From the NCBI RefSeq assembly GCF_030867095.1, contig NC_081828.1:204561978-204625977 (forward strand): a stretch of 64,000 nt of DNA, given 5' to 3'. The position numbers were made by a program, and so were the translations under genes. Source of the DNA: Alligator mississippiensis (taxonomy: Eukaryota > Chordata > Crocodylia > Alligatoridae). Below are positions 1 through 10,115 of this stretch, piece by piece (positions within the stretch are counted from its first letter, which is position 1; every line of letters begins with the position of its first letter). The notes under the pieces were generated by a model, which was not told the origin of the DNA, ran no database searches, and saw only the letters and a list, made by a program, of their open reading frames with translations.

Positions 1-62
1 GCCAGCGCTGAGCATGACTTAAAACATGTGGGCCATAATGGGCAAACATAGTGATGGGAACC

Positions 63-527
63 TTTTTTTTAAAAAATGTTATTACAAATTTTATTAAAAG
101 CACACTTGTCACTGTACACTTACAAAGCTACACTTTTTGAGCATCCTCGTTTCATCAGGACTTCATATTGTAAAACAATACACACCAAAAACATACAACT
201 ACATATATGAAATTCCTAAACAACATGCATCAACTTCCCACAAAAAAGCCTTTACAGAACCCTATTTCTTCCTACAGAACCCCATTAATATCAATTAACC
301 TCTCTCTAAAAAACAAAGAAACAAAAAACAACCTATTACCTCAGTAACCATCTGAAACTGTCCGTTCCTCCCATCAGCCCTCTGTTGGGTCAGTGAAACA
401 AGTGCGTCCAGTCCTTTATCCCCACTTCTCCACCTCCTCTTCTTCCATCTCTTCCTTGTCCCAACTGATGTAGTATTTCAGCTTATGCAGCACCAGCTTC
501 AGGCACTCTCTTTCAGTAAAAGACAAC
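63..527 (-). mobile_element. L1/Tx1-clade LINE, 3' segment with A-tail
   Basis: Read on minus, this stretch ends in an AATAAA-containing 3' UTR and an A-run (T-run at 63-70 on plus). Its start carries a short open tail including SFTERECLKLVLHKLKYY, followed by an acidic EEMEEEE run. It directly continues the segment at 2582-3100 once the LTR at 528-2581 is set aside. Assignment to the L1/Tx1 clade comes from that upstream RT segment, not from this tail. The element is old and 5'-broken; the exact end of coding is uncertain. Confidence 0.5.
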
Positions 528-1426
528 TGTAACAGGGGGCCTTCTCGGGGCTGACTTCCTAGTGGCCCACCCACCTGTTTCTGGGCTAACCGCCCACCTT
601 CTTGCCCACCATGCCTTGATGATAATTAATTAATAGATGTTGATTAAGCAGGAAGCTGCCCATTTCTTGCCCCGATGCCAGGGGGTGCTATCTGTGGCTC
701 CGTCCCTCCCCTACACTGCAGCCCAAGCCCCGCAAATGGCATCCAGATGTTACCATATCACTGGCCCCACACTGAGCCCCAGAATCCTACTAATTGAACC
801 CCACCTAGATTCCTCTCCTCAGGCGGCCCATTCCGCCTTCATCCTGGGCAGCATAGCTCCCTGAACTGCTTCCCCCTTACAGGTGTGGTCCCCCCGGGAC
901 CTTTGGCTCACTGGCCCTGGCCCACCTCCAGGCCAGTTTGAATCCCAAGCCCTCAGCTCTCGGGTGTTCCTCGCGGTGGGCCCCTGGCCCTTTGACCCTT
1001 CTGGTCCTGGCCCCAGCATTGACCAGTCAGGGAATGTCCAGACAGGTATAAGTCTATAGCCCCACTCTCTCATTGGGGTCCACCTTCCAGACCCTACAAA
1101 ATGGGTAACCCACCCAGTTGTTGGGGCTAGGGGTTAAGGCACCCCAACCCACCTTTCACCAGGGTGGTAACAGGCCTGGCATTTCCTGGGAGGTCCTGCA
1201 CCACGGAGAGCCCCACCAGGCCACCCACACCTGGCAGGGTGCAGTTTTAGGTTGTACCAAGGACCAGGAGCCTCCTGACCATCCCCTACAGCTCCTCCCT
1301 TACCTTCAGATGATACTAGCAATCCTGCAGCCAGGCAATGTTATTGCCTGGCCTCCCAACAGCAAAATGCCCTGTTTATATGGGCAGCCCTGAATCTAAT
1401 GTGACGGGCTAGCTGGCAGTGACCTA

Positions 1427-1567
1427 GCCCAGGGGTTTTGAAAGGGCAAAAGATGATTGGAGGACTTGGGATTCCCTTTCCTCACCAATCTGGTAATGAT
1501 TTGGCCCAGAGGTTTTGAAGGGGTAAAAGATGATTGGAGGACTTGGGATTCCCTTTCCTCACCAATC
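1427..1567 (+). repeat. Two 64-bp direct repeats in LTR U3
   Basis: Units at 1427-1490 and 1504-1567 differ at only a few positions and repeat with a 77-base period. Each ends in CACCAATC and contains GATTGG, so each carries a CCAAT box in both orientations. They lie 60-200 bases upstream of the TATA box, where U3 enhancers sit. Confidence 0.85.
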
Positions 1568-1626
1568 AGGCCCCAGAGATTCACCCCTCATGTCCTCTGA
1601 TTGGCCCCTTGGGTCACCTGGAGGGG

Positions 1627-1634
1627 TATAAAAG
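1627..1634 (+). promoter_or_regulatory. TATA box of LTR B
   Basis: The sequence TATAAAAG lies downstream of the repeated CCAAT units and another ATTGG at about 1600. Position and context fit an LTR promoter; activity is not implied. Confidence 0.6.
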
Positions 1635-1998
1635 GGACAGCACGGCTGACTCAGGGAGAGACCAGCGAGGGACCACAAGGAAGGAGCTTTAAAGAGCTGA
1701 GCTAGCAGGGTGGCAGCAGTTGCCCCAGAAGAGCCTGAAGCAGCAGGACCTGTAGGCAGCAGTTGGACCCTCAGCAGCACAGCGTGTGGCCAGCAGGAGA
1801 GGCTTCCTAGTGAGCTCCAGGATCCCCTATGAGAGGCTGTGGCCAGCAGGAGAGGCTTCCTGCTTCAGCAAGGATCTGAGCAGCGACCTGAGAGGTTCCC
1901 AGCTCAGCTTCCAGCTCCTCCAATCAGAGACCAGGCAGCTCAGTGTGAGGCCAGGGCTCCAGGAAGGTCAAGACCCCTAACAGCATGAAGCAGTACCA

Positions 1999-2068
1999 GC
2001 ACTGGTGGCTGTGTGGTAGTGTTCCTGCCTACCACATGGGAGATCCAAGTTCAAGTCCTAGGTGTAGC
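1999..2068 (+). other. tRNA-Gly-like sequence inside LTR B
   Basis: The segment follows eukaryotic tRNA-Gly along its length: acceptor GCACTGG, D-arm/A-box TGGCTGTGTGGTAG, anticodon arm CCTGCCTACCACATGGG, and T-arm/B-box AGTTCAAGTCC. By eye the A box matches the pol III consensus at 10 of 11 positions and the B box at about 9 of 11. The anticodon position reads ACC instead of GCC, and acceptor pairing is imperfect. It is therefore tRNA-derived (a captured tRNA pseudogene or SINE head), not a working tRNA gene. Confidence 0.6.
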
Positions 2069-2351
2069 AAGTGAGCTAACAAGGAGAAGCTCTTCTTGCA
2101 ATGGAAAAGGGCCATTGAGCTTTCTCCTCCTCCAGCTACCTAGGCCCTGTATTTCTTTGACATTTTGTGCCTTTTTATAGTTCCCCAACCAGTATTGTTT
2201 GTTCTGCTGTTTGTGTTTTATATTTTGTTGACCCTGTCTTTTGTCAATGATTGTAAGTGCCTAACCTTTGTTGAATCCTGCCCCCCTAGGGCATTGTAGT
2301 GTCCACTATACCCCCTGATTATGCCTGTTATGTTCCCAGTCTTGTTCCTTC

Positions 2352-2357
2352 ATTAAA
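2352..2357 (+). terminator. Polyadenylation signal of LTR B
   Basis: ATTAAA about 145 bases before the 3' end of the LTR, downstream of a T-rich stretch; it would mark the R region end. Confidence 0.45.
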
Positions 2358-2581
2358 AGGTACATGGTTAAGTCCCCAGTGGTGGTCTGGCTCTGCTCTA
2401 TAGTGGGAGGAGAGTCCCTACACCTCCCACAGCGCTTGTGCACCTGCTTTGATCCCTTCAATTGGAGAGGGCGTACCTTTTGGAGTACTGGGTTACACTA
2501 AAATGGCTGCCCACATCAGGCACCTGCCGGCTGATGTCTTCTCATCCTTAAAGTGGCAGGCACAAACCGTGCCCTGCCACA

Positions 2582-3100
2582 CCAACCCATTCAAAACCCA
2601 GAAGTTTCCTACTTTCCATACACTTATCCAGTTCCATTCTGGCTAGCCTTCCTCTTTTCACTTTTCAAAAGAACACATTATTTCCCTTTGTACTTTTGCT
2701 AACTGCTGCCATGACAGTGGAAACAATTCCAGTGTACAAAATGAGTGGCAGTAGCACAGCTTTAACTGCCACCACTTTTCCAGTAAAGGAAAGTGTCCTT
2801 TCTGTCCACAACCATAATACTTGTCATACCCTTGCTGTCACCTTTCCCCACACATTATTTCCTTTCCCTTCTGCCTTGATTTGGATCCCTAAAATTTTGA
2901 TTTCTCCCTCCACTACTTGTAATCCAAGCTTCTCTAGGTCCCTCCAGTTTCTCACTCCCATTATAGTGTTTTTTGTTTTGTTTAATTAAGCCCCAGTCAC
3001 TTCACCATACTCTGTTGTATGTTTTAATACTCTTGCAATCGATAATTTGTCTCTAACCACTACACTGATGTCATACATATAGTGTGCACTTTACTTCCCC
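2582..3100 (-). mobile_element. L1/Tx1-clade LINE, reverse transcriptase segment
   Basis: Read on minus, broken frames give, in order: a degenerate YADD-type block (YMYDISVVVRDKLSIARVL), then LNKTKNTIMGV, then LQVVEGEIKILGIQI, then a WTERTLSFTGKVVAVKAVLLP stretch. That order (YADD, ...LN..K, IKILG, ..LS..GKV...K...LP) is the RT thumb and post-RT region typical of the L1/Tx1 clade. It is not the CR1 pattern seen elsewhere in the window. It continues into 63-527 across the LTR. The upstream edge meets a C-tract and the CR1 at 3128. Confidence 0.65.
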
Positions 3101-3127
3101 CCCCCTCCCCCCCCAGTATTGTTATCC

Positions 3128-3765
3128 CACTTATTCACAGAAGTTTGGGGCAGGAAGGGACCTCGTGAGATCATGGGGTCCAGCCCCACTGCTCTGGGCA
3201 GAAAAGACTGCTGGGGCCAAATAACCCCAGCAAGGTGTGCATCCAGTCTCTTTTTGAAGATCTCCCAGGACTCTCTGGGAGTCTATTCCAGAGTGTGGTC
3301 ACATGAACCGTGAAGAAGTCTTTCCTTATATCCAGTCTGAAACCTTCTTCTAGGAGTTTATGACCGTTGCTCCTGGTTTTCCCCTGGGACACTTTGGTGA
3401 ACACTTGTTTGCCTATCCCCTGATGCTCTCCCCTGATATATTTGTAAGCTGCCACCAAATCCCACCAAAGTCTTCTCTTTTCTAGACCGAACTGTCCCAT
3501 ATCTGTCAGCCTTTCCTCGTACAGCTTGCTCTTCCAGCTTCTAATCATACAAGTAACTCTTCTCTGGACTCTCTCAAGCTTCTCCACATCCTTCTTGATG
3601 TGTGGCACCCAGAACTGGATGCAGTCCTCCAGCTGTGGCCTCACCAATACCGAGTAGAGCTGGAGAATAACTTCCTTAGTTTTGCTTGAGATACATCAGT
3701 TGATGCATGCCAGCAAATTGTTTGCTCTGCTAACTGTAGCATCACACTGGTGCTGTGATTTTTAT
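3128..3765 (-). mobile_element. CR1 LINE, 3' fragment
   Basis: 5'-truncated CR1 in minus orientation, with its 3' end at about 3128 (the GGAAGGGACCTCGTGAGATC type end, shared with the tail at 60752). Residues from minus frame 3171-3647 match the C-terminal end of CR1 ORF2: RPQLEDCIQFWVPHIKKDVE, LERVQRR and FRLDIRKDFFTVHV. The reading frame is altered towards the end. It lies within the L1/Tx1-clade LINE, separating 2582-3100 from 3770-3990. Confidence 0.85.
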
Positions 3766-3769
3766 CTTT

Positions 3770-3990
3770 TCTTATTCTTTGTGCCAGCAGCTCCACTGGA
3801 CATATGAACAATAATTGTGACAGTGGACACCCTTGCCTTAACCCCTACTTGGGTTTTAAAGGCTTTGCTTAGATGTCAATTTATTATCACTTGGTTTTCT
3901 GCCTTTCTATACAAGAGTTATTTATCCATCCTATCAATTTCTCTGGGAAACCCATTTCTGTAACAATTTAAATATAAAATCATGATAACC
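3770..3990 (-). mobile_element. L1/Tx1-clade LINE, RT palm segment
   Basis: On minus this reads NCYRNGFPREIDRMDK, then LLYRKAENQVIIN, then a degraded RG.GKGV. That matches the GFP...I..LY......INGxxS...RGxRQGCPLSP block of L1-clade RTs. This block normally lies about 50 residues upstream of YADD, which fits the segment at 2582-3100 if the CR1 at 3128-3765 is an insertion. I infer a single LINE copy. Confidence 0.55.
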
Positions 3991-4444
3991 CCTGCTCCCT
4001 GGAGGCGACACCTCCCTGGAGGCTGTCCACTTTGGACTATTTGGATTAAAGGTTCTATTGCAGGCTTTTGATTTTTACTATTTACTAATAAAGAAAAGAC
4101 CTGAGAGTAAAATGATGCTGAGGGGGGAAAAGGGAGTGACTGAGGCCTGGGGATAAAGAGAATCTCTTTAAAAATAAAAATACCACTTGAAACATAGTAA
4201 GTACATTTTATTTCCCAAGCAGGAAGCAACTATGACCACCTGAAATCTGAGATCCTGCTCCTGCCTTTGTTTCAAGGTAATTTGCATCATCACAGATCCT
4301 CACAGGAGTTGAGAGGCTCCCTAGCAGCTATGAACTGACTGCCCAGAGGAGCTTTCCATCTATTGACTCCTCTGTGAAATCCTATGAAATACAAACTTTC
4401 ATTTCTACCCAGAAGAACTTCTCGTTTTTTCTCCAATGTGTAAC
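3991..4444. other. Unassigned stretch
   Basis: No recognised gene or repeat. It may include further 5' remains of the L1/Tx1-clade LINE, but no motif is clear. Confidence 0.4.
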
Positions 4445-5320
4445 TGTGGCAGGGCACTGTTGGTGCCTGCCACTTTAAGGGTTGAGCCAAACAGCCAGCA
4501 GGTGCTTGATTACGGCAGCCATTTTAGAACTCTGGCCACCTATACAAACAGAGCAGTTCGCTGCTGGTAGTAACATTGCTTGGATGAAATGCTGTATGAT
4601 ACTACCATTTTGGTAGTAAGGGCAGGAGGTAATGAGGATGGTTTGGAGGCTCCTGGTCCCGGGCATGACCTAAAACTATGCCCTGCCAGGGATGCATGGC
4701 CTGGTGGGGCTCCTGGTGGTGCGGGAGTCCCCAGGAAATGACAGGCCTGTTACCTCTCTGGTGAAAGGTGAGGAGGGGTGCCTTAACCCCAGCCCCCATC
4801 TTTGGGTGGACTTTGGAGGCAGTATTGGGGGCCAGGCATGGCTGCAGCCACCTGAGCCCATGAGGGGGGTGTAAGACCCTGGGGAGTGAGAGCAGTGGGG
4901 CTAGGCACAGCAAGCAGAGTGCCACCTGAGCCCAGGAGGGATACGAGATCCTGGAGACCCCAGAGGAGGTAGTATGGAGAGCCTTGGGAGGCACTGCACA
5001 GAGTAGGGCTGAAGTGTGAGTAGACCTAAAGGGCTGTGCGTGTGAGGGGGGCTGAGTAGGGCTGAAGTCAGAGTAGGCCTGAAGGATAGCCCAAGGCATG
5101 CACTGAGTAGGGCCAAATGGGAGTAAGCTTGAAGGACGGTGCAAGGGACAGCCCCATGAAAAGTCGTGCCCAGTGAGGGGCTTGGGACAGAATTAGCTCA
5201 GGGTTTGGCATAAGGCCAGACCACGTACAGTAGGGGAACTCACGGGAACTGAAGGTCCTGTGTGATGAGGCCAGTATGGAAGTAGCAAAACCTGATGGCC
5301 CAAGAGGGGCTGCTCAAGGA
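4445..5320 (+). mobile_element. LTR, family A (copy A3), 3' end unclear
   Basis: LTR fossil starting TGTGGCAGGGCACTG, colinear with A2 on minus through the block ending near 4800 (CAGCAGGTGC, GCAGCCATTTT, CAGGAGGCTCCTGG equivalents). The second half diverges and holds a roughly 55-bp imperfect tandem repeat (about 4995-5150). The expected TTACA/TCACA end and target duplication were not found; the copy runs into PLE sequence at about 5325. Looks old. The long minus-strand open frame at 4602-5144 lies inside it and shows no recognisable protein. Confidence 0.6.
4995..5150 (+). repeat. ~55-bp imperfect tandem repeat in LTR A3
   Basis: About three degenerate units share the core GAGTAGGGCTGAAG, followed by GAGTAGRCCTRAAGG. 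Confidence 0.6.
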
Positions 5321-5324
5321 GCTT

Positions 5325-5800
5325 GCAATTAAAGAATATTTTTTTTGCAAAAATCTTGTTGGTCTAATAAAAGATATCATCTCTACTATGAGTCCTGATT
5401 GTTGTTTATAAACTATTTGAAGGGATGCCCATCCACAGGACATACGTTTTGGTTTCATTGCATTTGCCAAATGCTCTTGGGATCATTTTATTGGAAAATT
5501 TTATAGATGTACTTGTCTTTAATATTAAAAGTTATGGACCTGATCAAACCTTTTGGGAAATGCCAGATCTAGATTAGATCACAGCAGTTGTTCCTTATTT
5601 CACAGATTCTTAAGCTAAATGTCCTTATTCTCTGGAGGGTATCCAGGTTGTAGTCGTATTGGTCTAGAGCAAAAAGGAATCAGAACTTGTGGTAGAGGTG
5701 ATATTTTTTATTAGACCAACTAGATTTTTGCAAAAAAAAATTCTTTAATTGTAGACTTTTGGGCACAAACACCCTTCTTCGGGCATCAGAGAAAAGATTG
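5325..5800. mobile_element. Inverted pair of Penelope-like 3' tails
   Basis: At 5325-5400 the plus strand reads AATTAAAGAAT, then a T-run, GCAAAAATC and GTTGGTCTAATAAAAGATAT. At 5645-5800 the same sequence lies on minus, extended by a CGAAGAAGGGTGTTTGTGCC block. The arms are about 245 bases apart and head towards each other. The tail type is the same as at 24455-24592. PLE copies are known for inverted and tandem arrangements of their ends. Confidence 0.6.
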
Positions 5801-5907
5801 TAGAAGTTCTCTTGGGTAGATGTTATTTATTCAACATCTTTTACATTGGCTACAGAATTAGGGCCCCAAACTGTTGCAACTATGGTGCGCATGTGCATGT
5901 GTGCGCG

Positions 5908-7722
5908 CATGCTGGAAGAGACCTTACAAATCATTGGGTCCAGGTCTCCTTTCACTTGGGCAGGAAGGACTGCTGGGATCAGACGGCCCCAGCAAGATGG
6001 GTGTCAAGATGCTTTTTGAAGATCACCAGGGTAGATGACTGTACCACCACTGGGGAGAGCCTGTTCAAAACTCTTGGAACTTAACTTGTAAAAAAGTGAT
6101 CTGTGATCAGCTTCTGCCCATTATTTCTTGTCCTCCCCAGGGGGGGAGGGGGCTTGGTAAACAGCTACATCAGGGCCTGCGGGGGGAGTATGTCCTTGAT
6201 ATACTTATAGGCTGCCACCAAGTCCCCTCTGAGTCTTCTTTTCTCCAGGTGGAACAGTCCCAAGTCTTTCAGCCTTTCCTTGTATGACCTGGTCTCTAGG
6301 CCTCTAGTTATGCATGTGGCCCTCCTTTAGACTCTCTTGAGCTTCTCCACATCCCTCCTGAAGTGCAGTGCCCAGAACTGGGTACAGAACTCCAGCTGCA
6401 GTCTCATCAAGGCTGACTAGAGAGGGAGAATGATGTCCTTAGCCTTGCTCGAGCGGCCTTGATAGATGCATGCCAGTGTTTGATTTAGCTCTGCCAGTTA
6501 CGGCATCACATTGGTAGCTCATGTTCATTTTGTTGTCCATCATGACACTCAGGTCTCATTCAGATGTGGTGCTAGCAAGCGTAGCACTGCCGAGCTTTTA
6601 AGTGTGTTGTGGGCTATTTTTCCCCAGATAGAGCACTTTAAGTTGTCTGTATTAAATGACATCAGGTTGAGATCTGCCCACCTCACAAGCCTGTCTAGGT
6701 TGGCCTGTATTGCCAGCCTGTCTTCAAGCATGACCATGCTCCCCCATAGTTTAGTGTTGTCACCGATCTTTGCTAATTTGCTTTAAATACCTGAATCCAA
6801 GTTGTTGATGAACATGTTGAAAAGCACTGGTCTGAGTACTGAACCCTGAGGGATGCCACTCGTCACTTTCCACCATGATGGCTCAGTTCCATAAGAGTAC
6901 TGGTTGATGGAACCTGCCATGGAGCCAGTTACCTAGCCACTGGACCGTAAAGTAATCAAGGCTGCATTTTCCTAATTCTTTTTTCATGAGGGCTTCATAG
7001 GAGACCAGGTCAAAGGCCTTTTTGAAGTCCAGGTATGTGACATCAACCTCATTTCCCCGATCCAGGTGGCAAGTAAGCTGATCATGAACGGAAATGAGGT
7101 TGGTCTGACATGACCTGCACGTAATGAAGCCATATTGGCTATCCTTCAGAATACTGCCTTCTGCTAGCCTGTCTGCAATGAAGTTTTTGATAATTTTCTC
7201 CAGGGTTTTACTAGGGATTGAGGTAAAACTGATTGGCCTATAATTTCCTGGGTCTTCCTTTTCTCCCTTTATTAAAGATAGGCACCACATTGGCCTTCTT
7301 CCAATCTTCTGGGATCTCTCCCAAGCGCTACAAGTCTTCAAATAACTGCCATTGGACACGTGATGATATCAGCTAGTTCTTTTAGCATCCTTGGGTGTAA
7401 TTCATTTGGCCCTGCTGACTTGTGGATATTTAGCCTTTGTAGGTGCTCCCCCACAAGATCTATGCCAACTATGGGGGGGGAGGGTTACCCCCTGATGATC
7501 ATCCTGTATCCTGTCAGGTAGGATTATACCTTTGGCCTGGTGGAATACTGACCTAAAGTATTCATTCAGGAGTTCGGTTTTGTCCTGCCAGTTATCAGCC
7601 GCCCAATTTTATTCATCAGGAGCTGTATGCTTCCCTTATATATTTTTTTTCTCTGACTTCCTACATATCTAAAGAAAGACTATTTGTTGTCCTTGATTCT
7701 GGTTGCCAATCTGTATTCAGTT
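5908..7722 (-). mobile_element. Older CR1 LINE (3' end to EN-RT linker)
   Basis: Diverged minus-strand CR1. From the 3' end at about 5908 it runs through the ORF2 C-terminal region and RT. The clearest frame (6883-7359, minus) gives EDPGNYRPISFTSIPSKTLE, FITCRSCQTNLISVHDQL and VDVTYLDFKKAFDLVSYEAL, matching RT blocks 1-3 of the copy at 8188-12716. The FADD region (about 6780) and C-terminal region are in other, broken frames. It continues past 7722 at 8099-8187 after an inserted CR1. Confidence 0.85.
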
Positions 7723-8098
7723 TCATAGATTCATAGATGTTAGGGTCAGAAGGGACCTCAATAGATCATCGAGTCCGACCCCCTGCATAAGCAGGAAAGA
7801 GTGCTGGGTCTAGATGACCCCAGCTAGATGCTCATCTAACCTCCTCTTGAAGACCCCCAGAGTAGGGGAGAGCACCACCTCCCTTGGGAGCCCGTTCCAG
7901 ACCCTGGCCACTCGAACTGTGAAGAAGTGTTTCCTAATGTCGAATCTAAATCTGCTCTCTGCTAGCTTGTGGCCATTATTTCTTGTAACCCCCAGGGGCG
8001 CCTTGGTGAATAAATACTCACCAATACCCTTCTGTGCCCCCATGATGAACTTATAGGCGGCCACAAGGTCGCCTCTCAACCTTCTCTTGCGGAAGGTT
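7723..8098 (-). mobile_element. Short CR1 inserted in the older CR1
   Basis: 5'-truncated CR1 with its 3' end at 7723 (TTCATAGATTCATAGATG type). It is the same subfamily as the copy at 51801-53610, nearly identical over the shared region. Minus frame 7810-8098 gives [35 protein letters not shown] and WNGLPREVVLSPTLGVF, ending LAGVI. Flanking CR1 sequence resumes on both sides: TATTCAGTT before it, and TGATCTGCTCCCTACAGG after it, where the 8188-12716 copy is continuous. Confidence 0.85.
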
Positions 8099-8187
8099 TG
8101 ATCTTTTGCTGTCCTGATCTGCTCCCTACAGGTGCAGGCTGTTGCCAAGTTACTCCTCTTTTGGCTGCTTGTACATGCCACCGGGGT
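8099..8187 (-). mobile_element. Older CR1, continuation upstream of the insertion
   Basis: Aligns to about 10040-10120 of the near-complete CR1 (shared CTGCTCCCTACAGG against CAGCTCCCTACAGG), so it resumes the 5908-7722 copy. It stops where the 3' repeat of the next CR1 begins at 8188. Confidence 0.6.
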
Positions 8188-8287
8188 TTCATAGATTTCA
8201 TAGATTTCATAGACATTAGGGCTGGAAGGGACCTCGGAAGATCATCGAGTCCAGCCCCCCGCCCAAAGGGCAGGAAGTCAGCTGGGG

Positions 8288-10115
8288 TCATAGGATCCCA
8301 GCAAGGTAAGCATCCAGTTTCATCTTGAAGGTGTTCAATGTGGGCGCTTGAACGACCTCCGGTGGCAGGCTGTTCCAGACCTTGGGGGCTCGGACAGTAA
8401 AGAAATTCTTCCTTATGTCCAGCCTGAAATGATCTTGTAGTAGTTTGTGACCATTCGACCTCGTCATCCCTTGGGGCGCTCTGGTGAACAAACGTTCCCC
8501 CAGATACTGGTGGTCACCCCTGATAAACTTGTAGGTGGCCATCAGATCACCCCTGAGCCTGCGCTTTTCCAGGCTAAATTGCCCCAGGGCTCTCAGCCTG
8601 TCATCGTAGGGTCTGCTTCCCTGACCTCTGATAATGCGCGTGGCTCTTCTCTGGACTCTCTCAAGCTTTTCCACATCATTTTGAATTGTGGAGCCCCAAA
8701 CTGGACTCAGTACTCCAGCTGCGGCCTCACTAAGGCTGAGTACAGGGGGAGAATGACGTCCCGGGATTTGCTTGAGAAGCATCTATGGATGCAAGCCAGT
8801 GTTTTGGTCGCTTTACCAGCCGCAGCATTGCATTGCAGGCTCATGTTCATCTTGTGGTCAATGATGACCCCCAAGTCTCTTTCTTCCATAGTGCTAGCCA
8901 ACATAGCACTGCCGAGCCTATAAGGATGCTGCAGGTTTTTTTCCCAAGGTGGAGAACCTTGCATTTATCGGCGTTGAACACCATCAGATTCTCGTCCGCC
9001 CACTTGCTGAGCCTGTCCAAGTCAGCCTGGATCATCTGCCTGTCTTCTGGTGTGGATGCTTTGCCCCAAAGTTTGGTGTCATCGGCGAACTTGGCCAGTC
9101 CGCTTCTGACTCCAGTGTCCACATCATTAATGAAGATGTTGAACAGTATGGGTCCAAGGACAGAGCCCTGGGGGACCCCACTGGTCACAGGACACCACGA
9201 TGAGTGACTTCTATCAATTACTACCCTCTGGGTCCGACCCCGGAGCCAATTTTCCAGCCAGTGGATCGTGGAGGACCCAAGGTGACAATTGGCCAGTTTC
9301 TCCAAGAGATGATCATGGGACACCAAATCGAAGGCTTTTTTGAAGTCAAGATATATGACATCAATCTCATCTCCCTTGTCCAGGTGATAGGTCACCTGGT
9401 CATAGAAGGAAATGAGATTGGTCAAGCAAGACCTACCCGCAACAAACCCGTGCTGGCTATCCCTTAAGATGTTGGTGTCGGCCAGTCCATTAAGGATGCC
9501 CTCTTTAATAAACTTTTCTAAGATCTTCCCCGGGATAGATGTCAGGCTGATGGGCCTATAGTTAGCCGGATGCACTTTCCTCCCTTTCTTGAAGATAGGC
9601 ACCACATTGGCCTTCTTCCAGTCTTCAGGCACTATACCAGAGCGCCAAGAGTTTTCAAAGATTCGCGCTAGAGGCTGGGCTATGATGCTCGCCAGCTCCT
9701 TGAGTACCCTGGGGTGAAGATTGTCAGGGCTGGCTGACTTGAAGGTATCCAGCTTCTCAAGATGTTCCTTCACGAAGTCAGCATTAATGGAGGGCAGGGG
9801 ATCACCCTCACCCGGACTTCCCGGCCCTGTAGCGGGCATGGGCGTCCCATGGGGCTGATGAAAGACTGACGCAAAGTACCTATTTAATAGGTTAGCTTTT
9901 TCCTGGGCGTCAGTTGTCGGTTGCCCCATCTGGTTCAGCAAGGGTCCAACATTGCCCCTGCTTTTCCTCCGGCTCCCCACGTATCTGAAAAAGGACTTTT
10001 TATTGTCCTTGATGCTCAAAGCTAGTTGGAGTTCAGTTGCAGCCTTGGCTTTCCTGGTCAGCTCCCTACAGGACCGGACCAGTGCAGAATAATCCTCCTT
10101 GGAGGTGACTCCCAT
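8288..10115 (-). pseudogene. CR1 ORF2, reverse transcriptase and C-terminal part
   Basis: The RT copies element RNA into DNA at the nicked target. In the frame starting at 10115: linker NKKSFFRYVGS (~38-48), RT block ANYRPISLTSIPGKILEKF (184-202), AGRSCLTNLISFYDQV (~226-241), the first catalytic Asp in YLDFKKAFD (~255-263), [10 protein letters not shown] (313-322), and catalytic FADD (343-346). The region after FADD continues in a second frame near 8707-8964 and a third at 8288-8782. The third carries KLERVQRRATRIIRG, GDLMATYKFIRGDHQ, NGHKLLQDHFRLDIRKNFFT and the terminal LDAYLAGIL. At least two frame changes lie within this part, plus one joining it to the endonuclease near 10.1 kb. All catalytic residues remain. 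Confidence 0.9.

Larger units (their letters stand above)
1400..2497 (+). mobile_element. Solo LTR, family B, nested in LTR A2
   Basis: Starts TGTGACGGGC and ends GGGTTACA (TG...CA), 1098 bp. A perfect 4-bp duplication CTAA flanks it (1396-1399 and 2498-2501). Removing it restores similarity of the host LTR to its relatives at 4445 and 45041. In order it holds U3 with two 64-bp direct repeats, a TATA box at 1627, a tRNA-Gly-like segment at 1999-2068, and a polyadenylation signal ATTAAA at 2352. Orientation follows the TATA and polyA order. No internal region is present. It is younger than the LTR it interrupts. Confidence 0.78.
528..2581 (-). mobile_element. Solo LTR, family A (copy A2), carrying a nested LTR
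   Basis: Retroviral-type LTR fossil in minus orientation, with TG...CA ends: on minus it starts TGTGGCAGGGCAC and ends TGTTACA. Flanks are acaac (523-527) and ccaac (2582-2586), a 5-bp target duplication with one mismatch. Its start matches the copies at 4445 and 45041; its end matches the copy at 15969-17137. It contains LTR B (1400-2497). No internal gag, pol or env region is present, so it is a solo LTR. It sits inside an older L1/Tx1-clade LINE. It looks moderately old. Confidence 0.75.

Noticed and set aside
1999-2068. Functional tRNA-Gly gene
   Set aside because: The acceptor stem does not pair well, the anticodon position is altered, and it lies inside an LTR.
4602-5144. 180-residue minus-strand open frame
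   Set aside because: Lies antisense within LTR A3 and overlaps other frames; no similarity recognised.
8447-9467. Plus-strand open frames opposite the CR1 RT
   Set aside because: Antisense shadows of the minus-strand CR1 ORF2.
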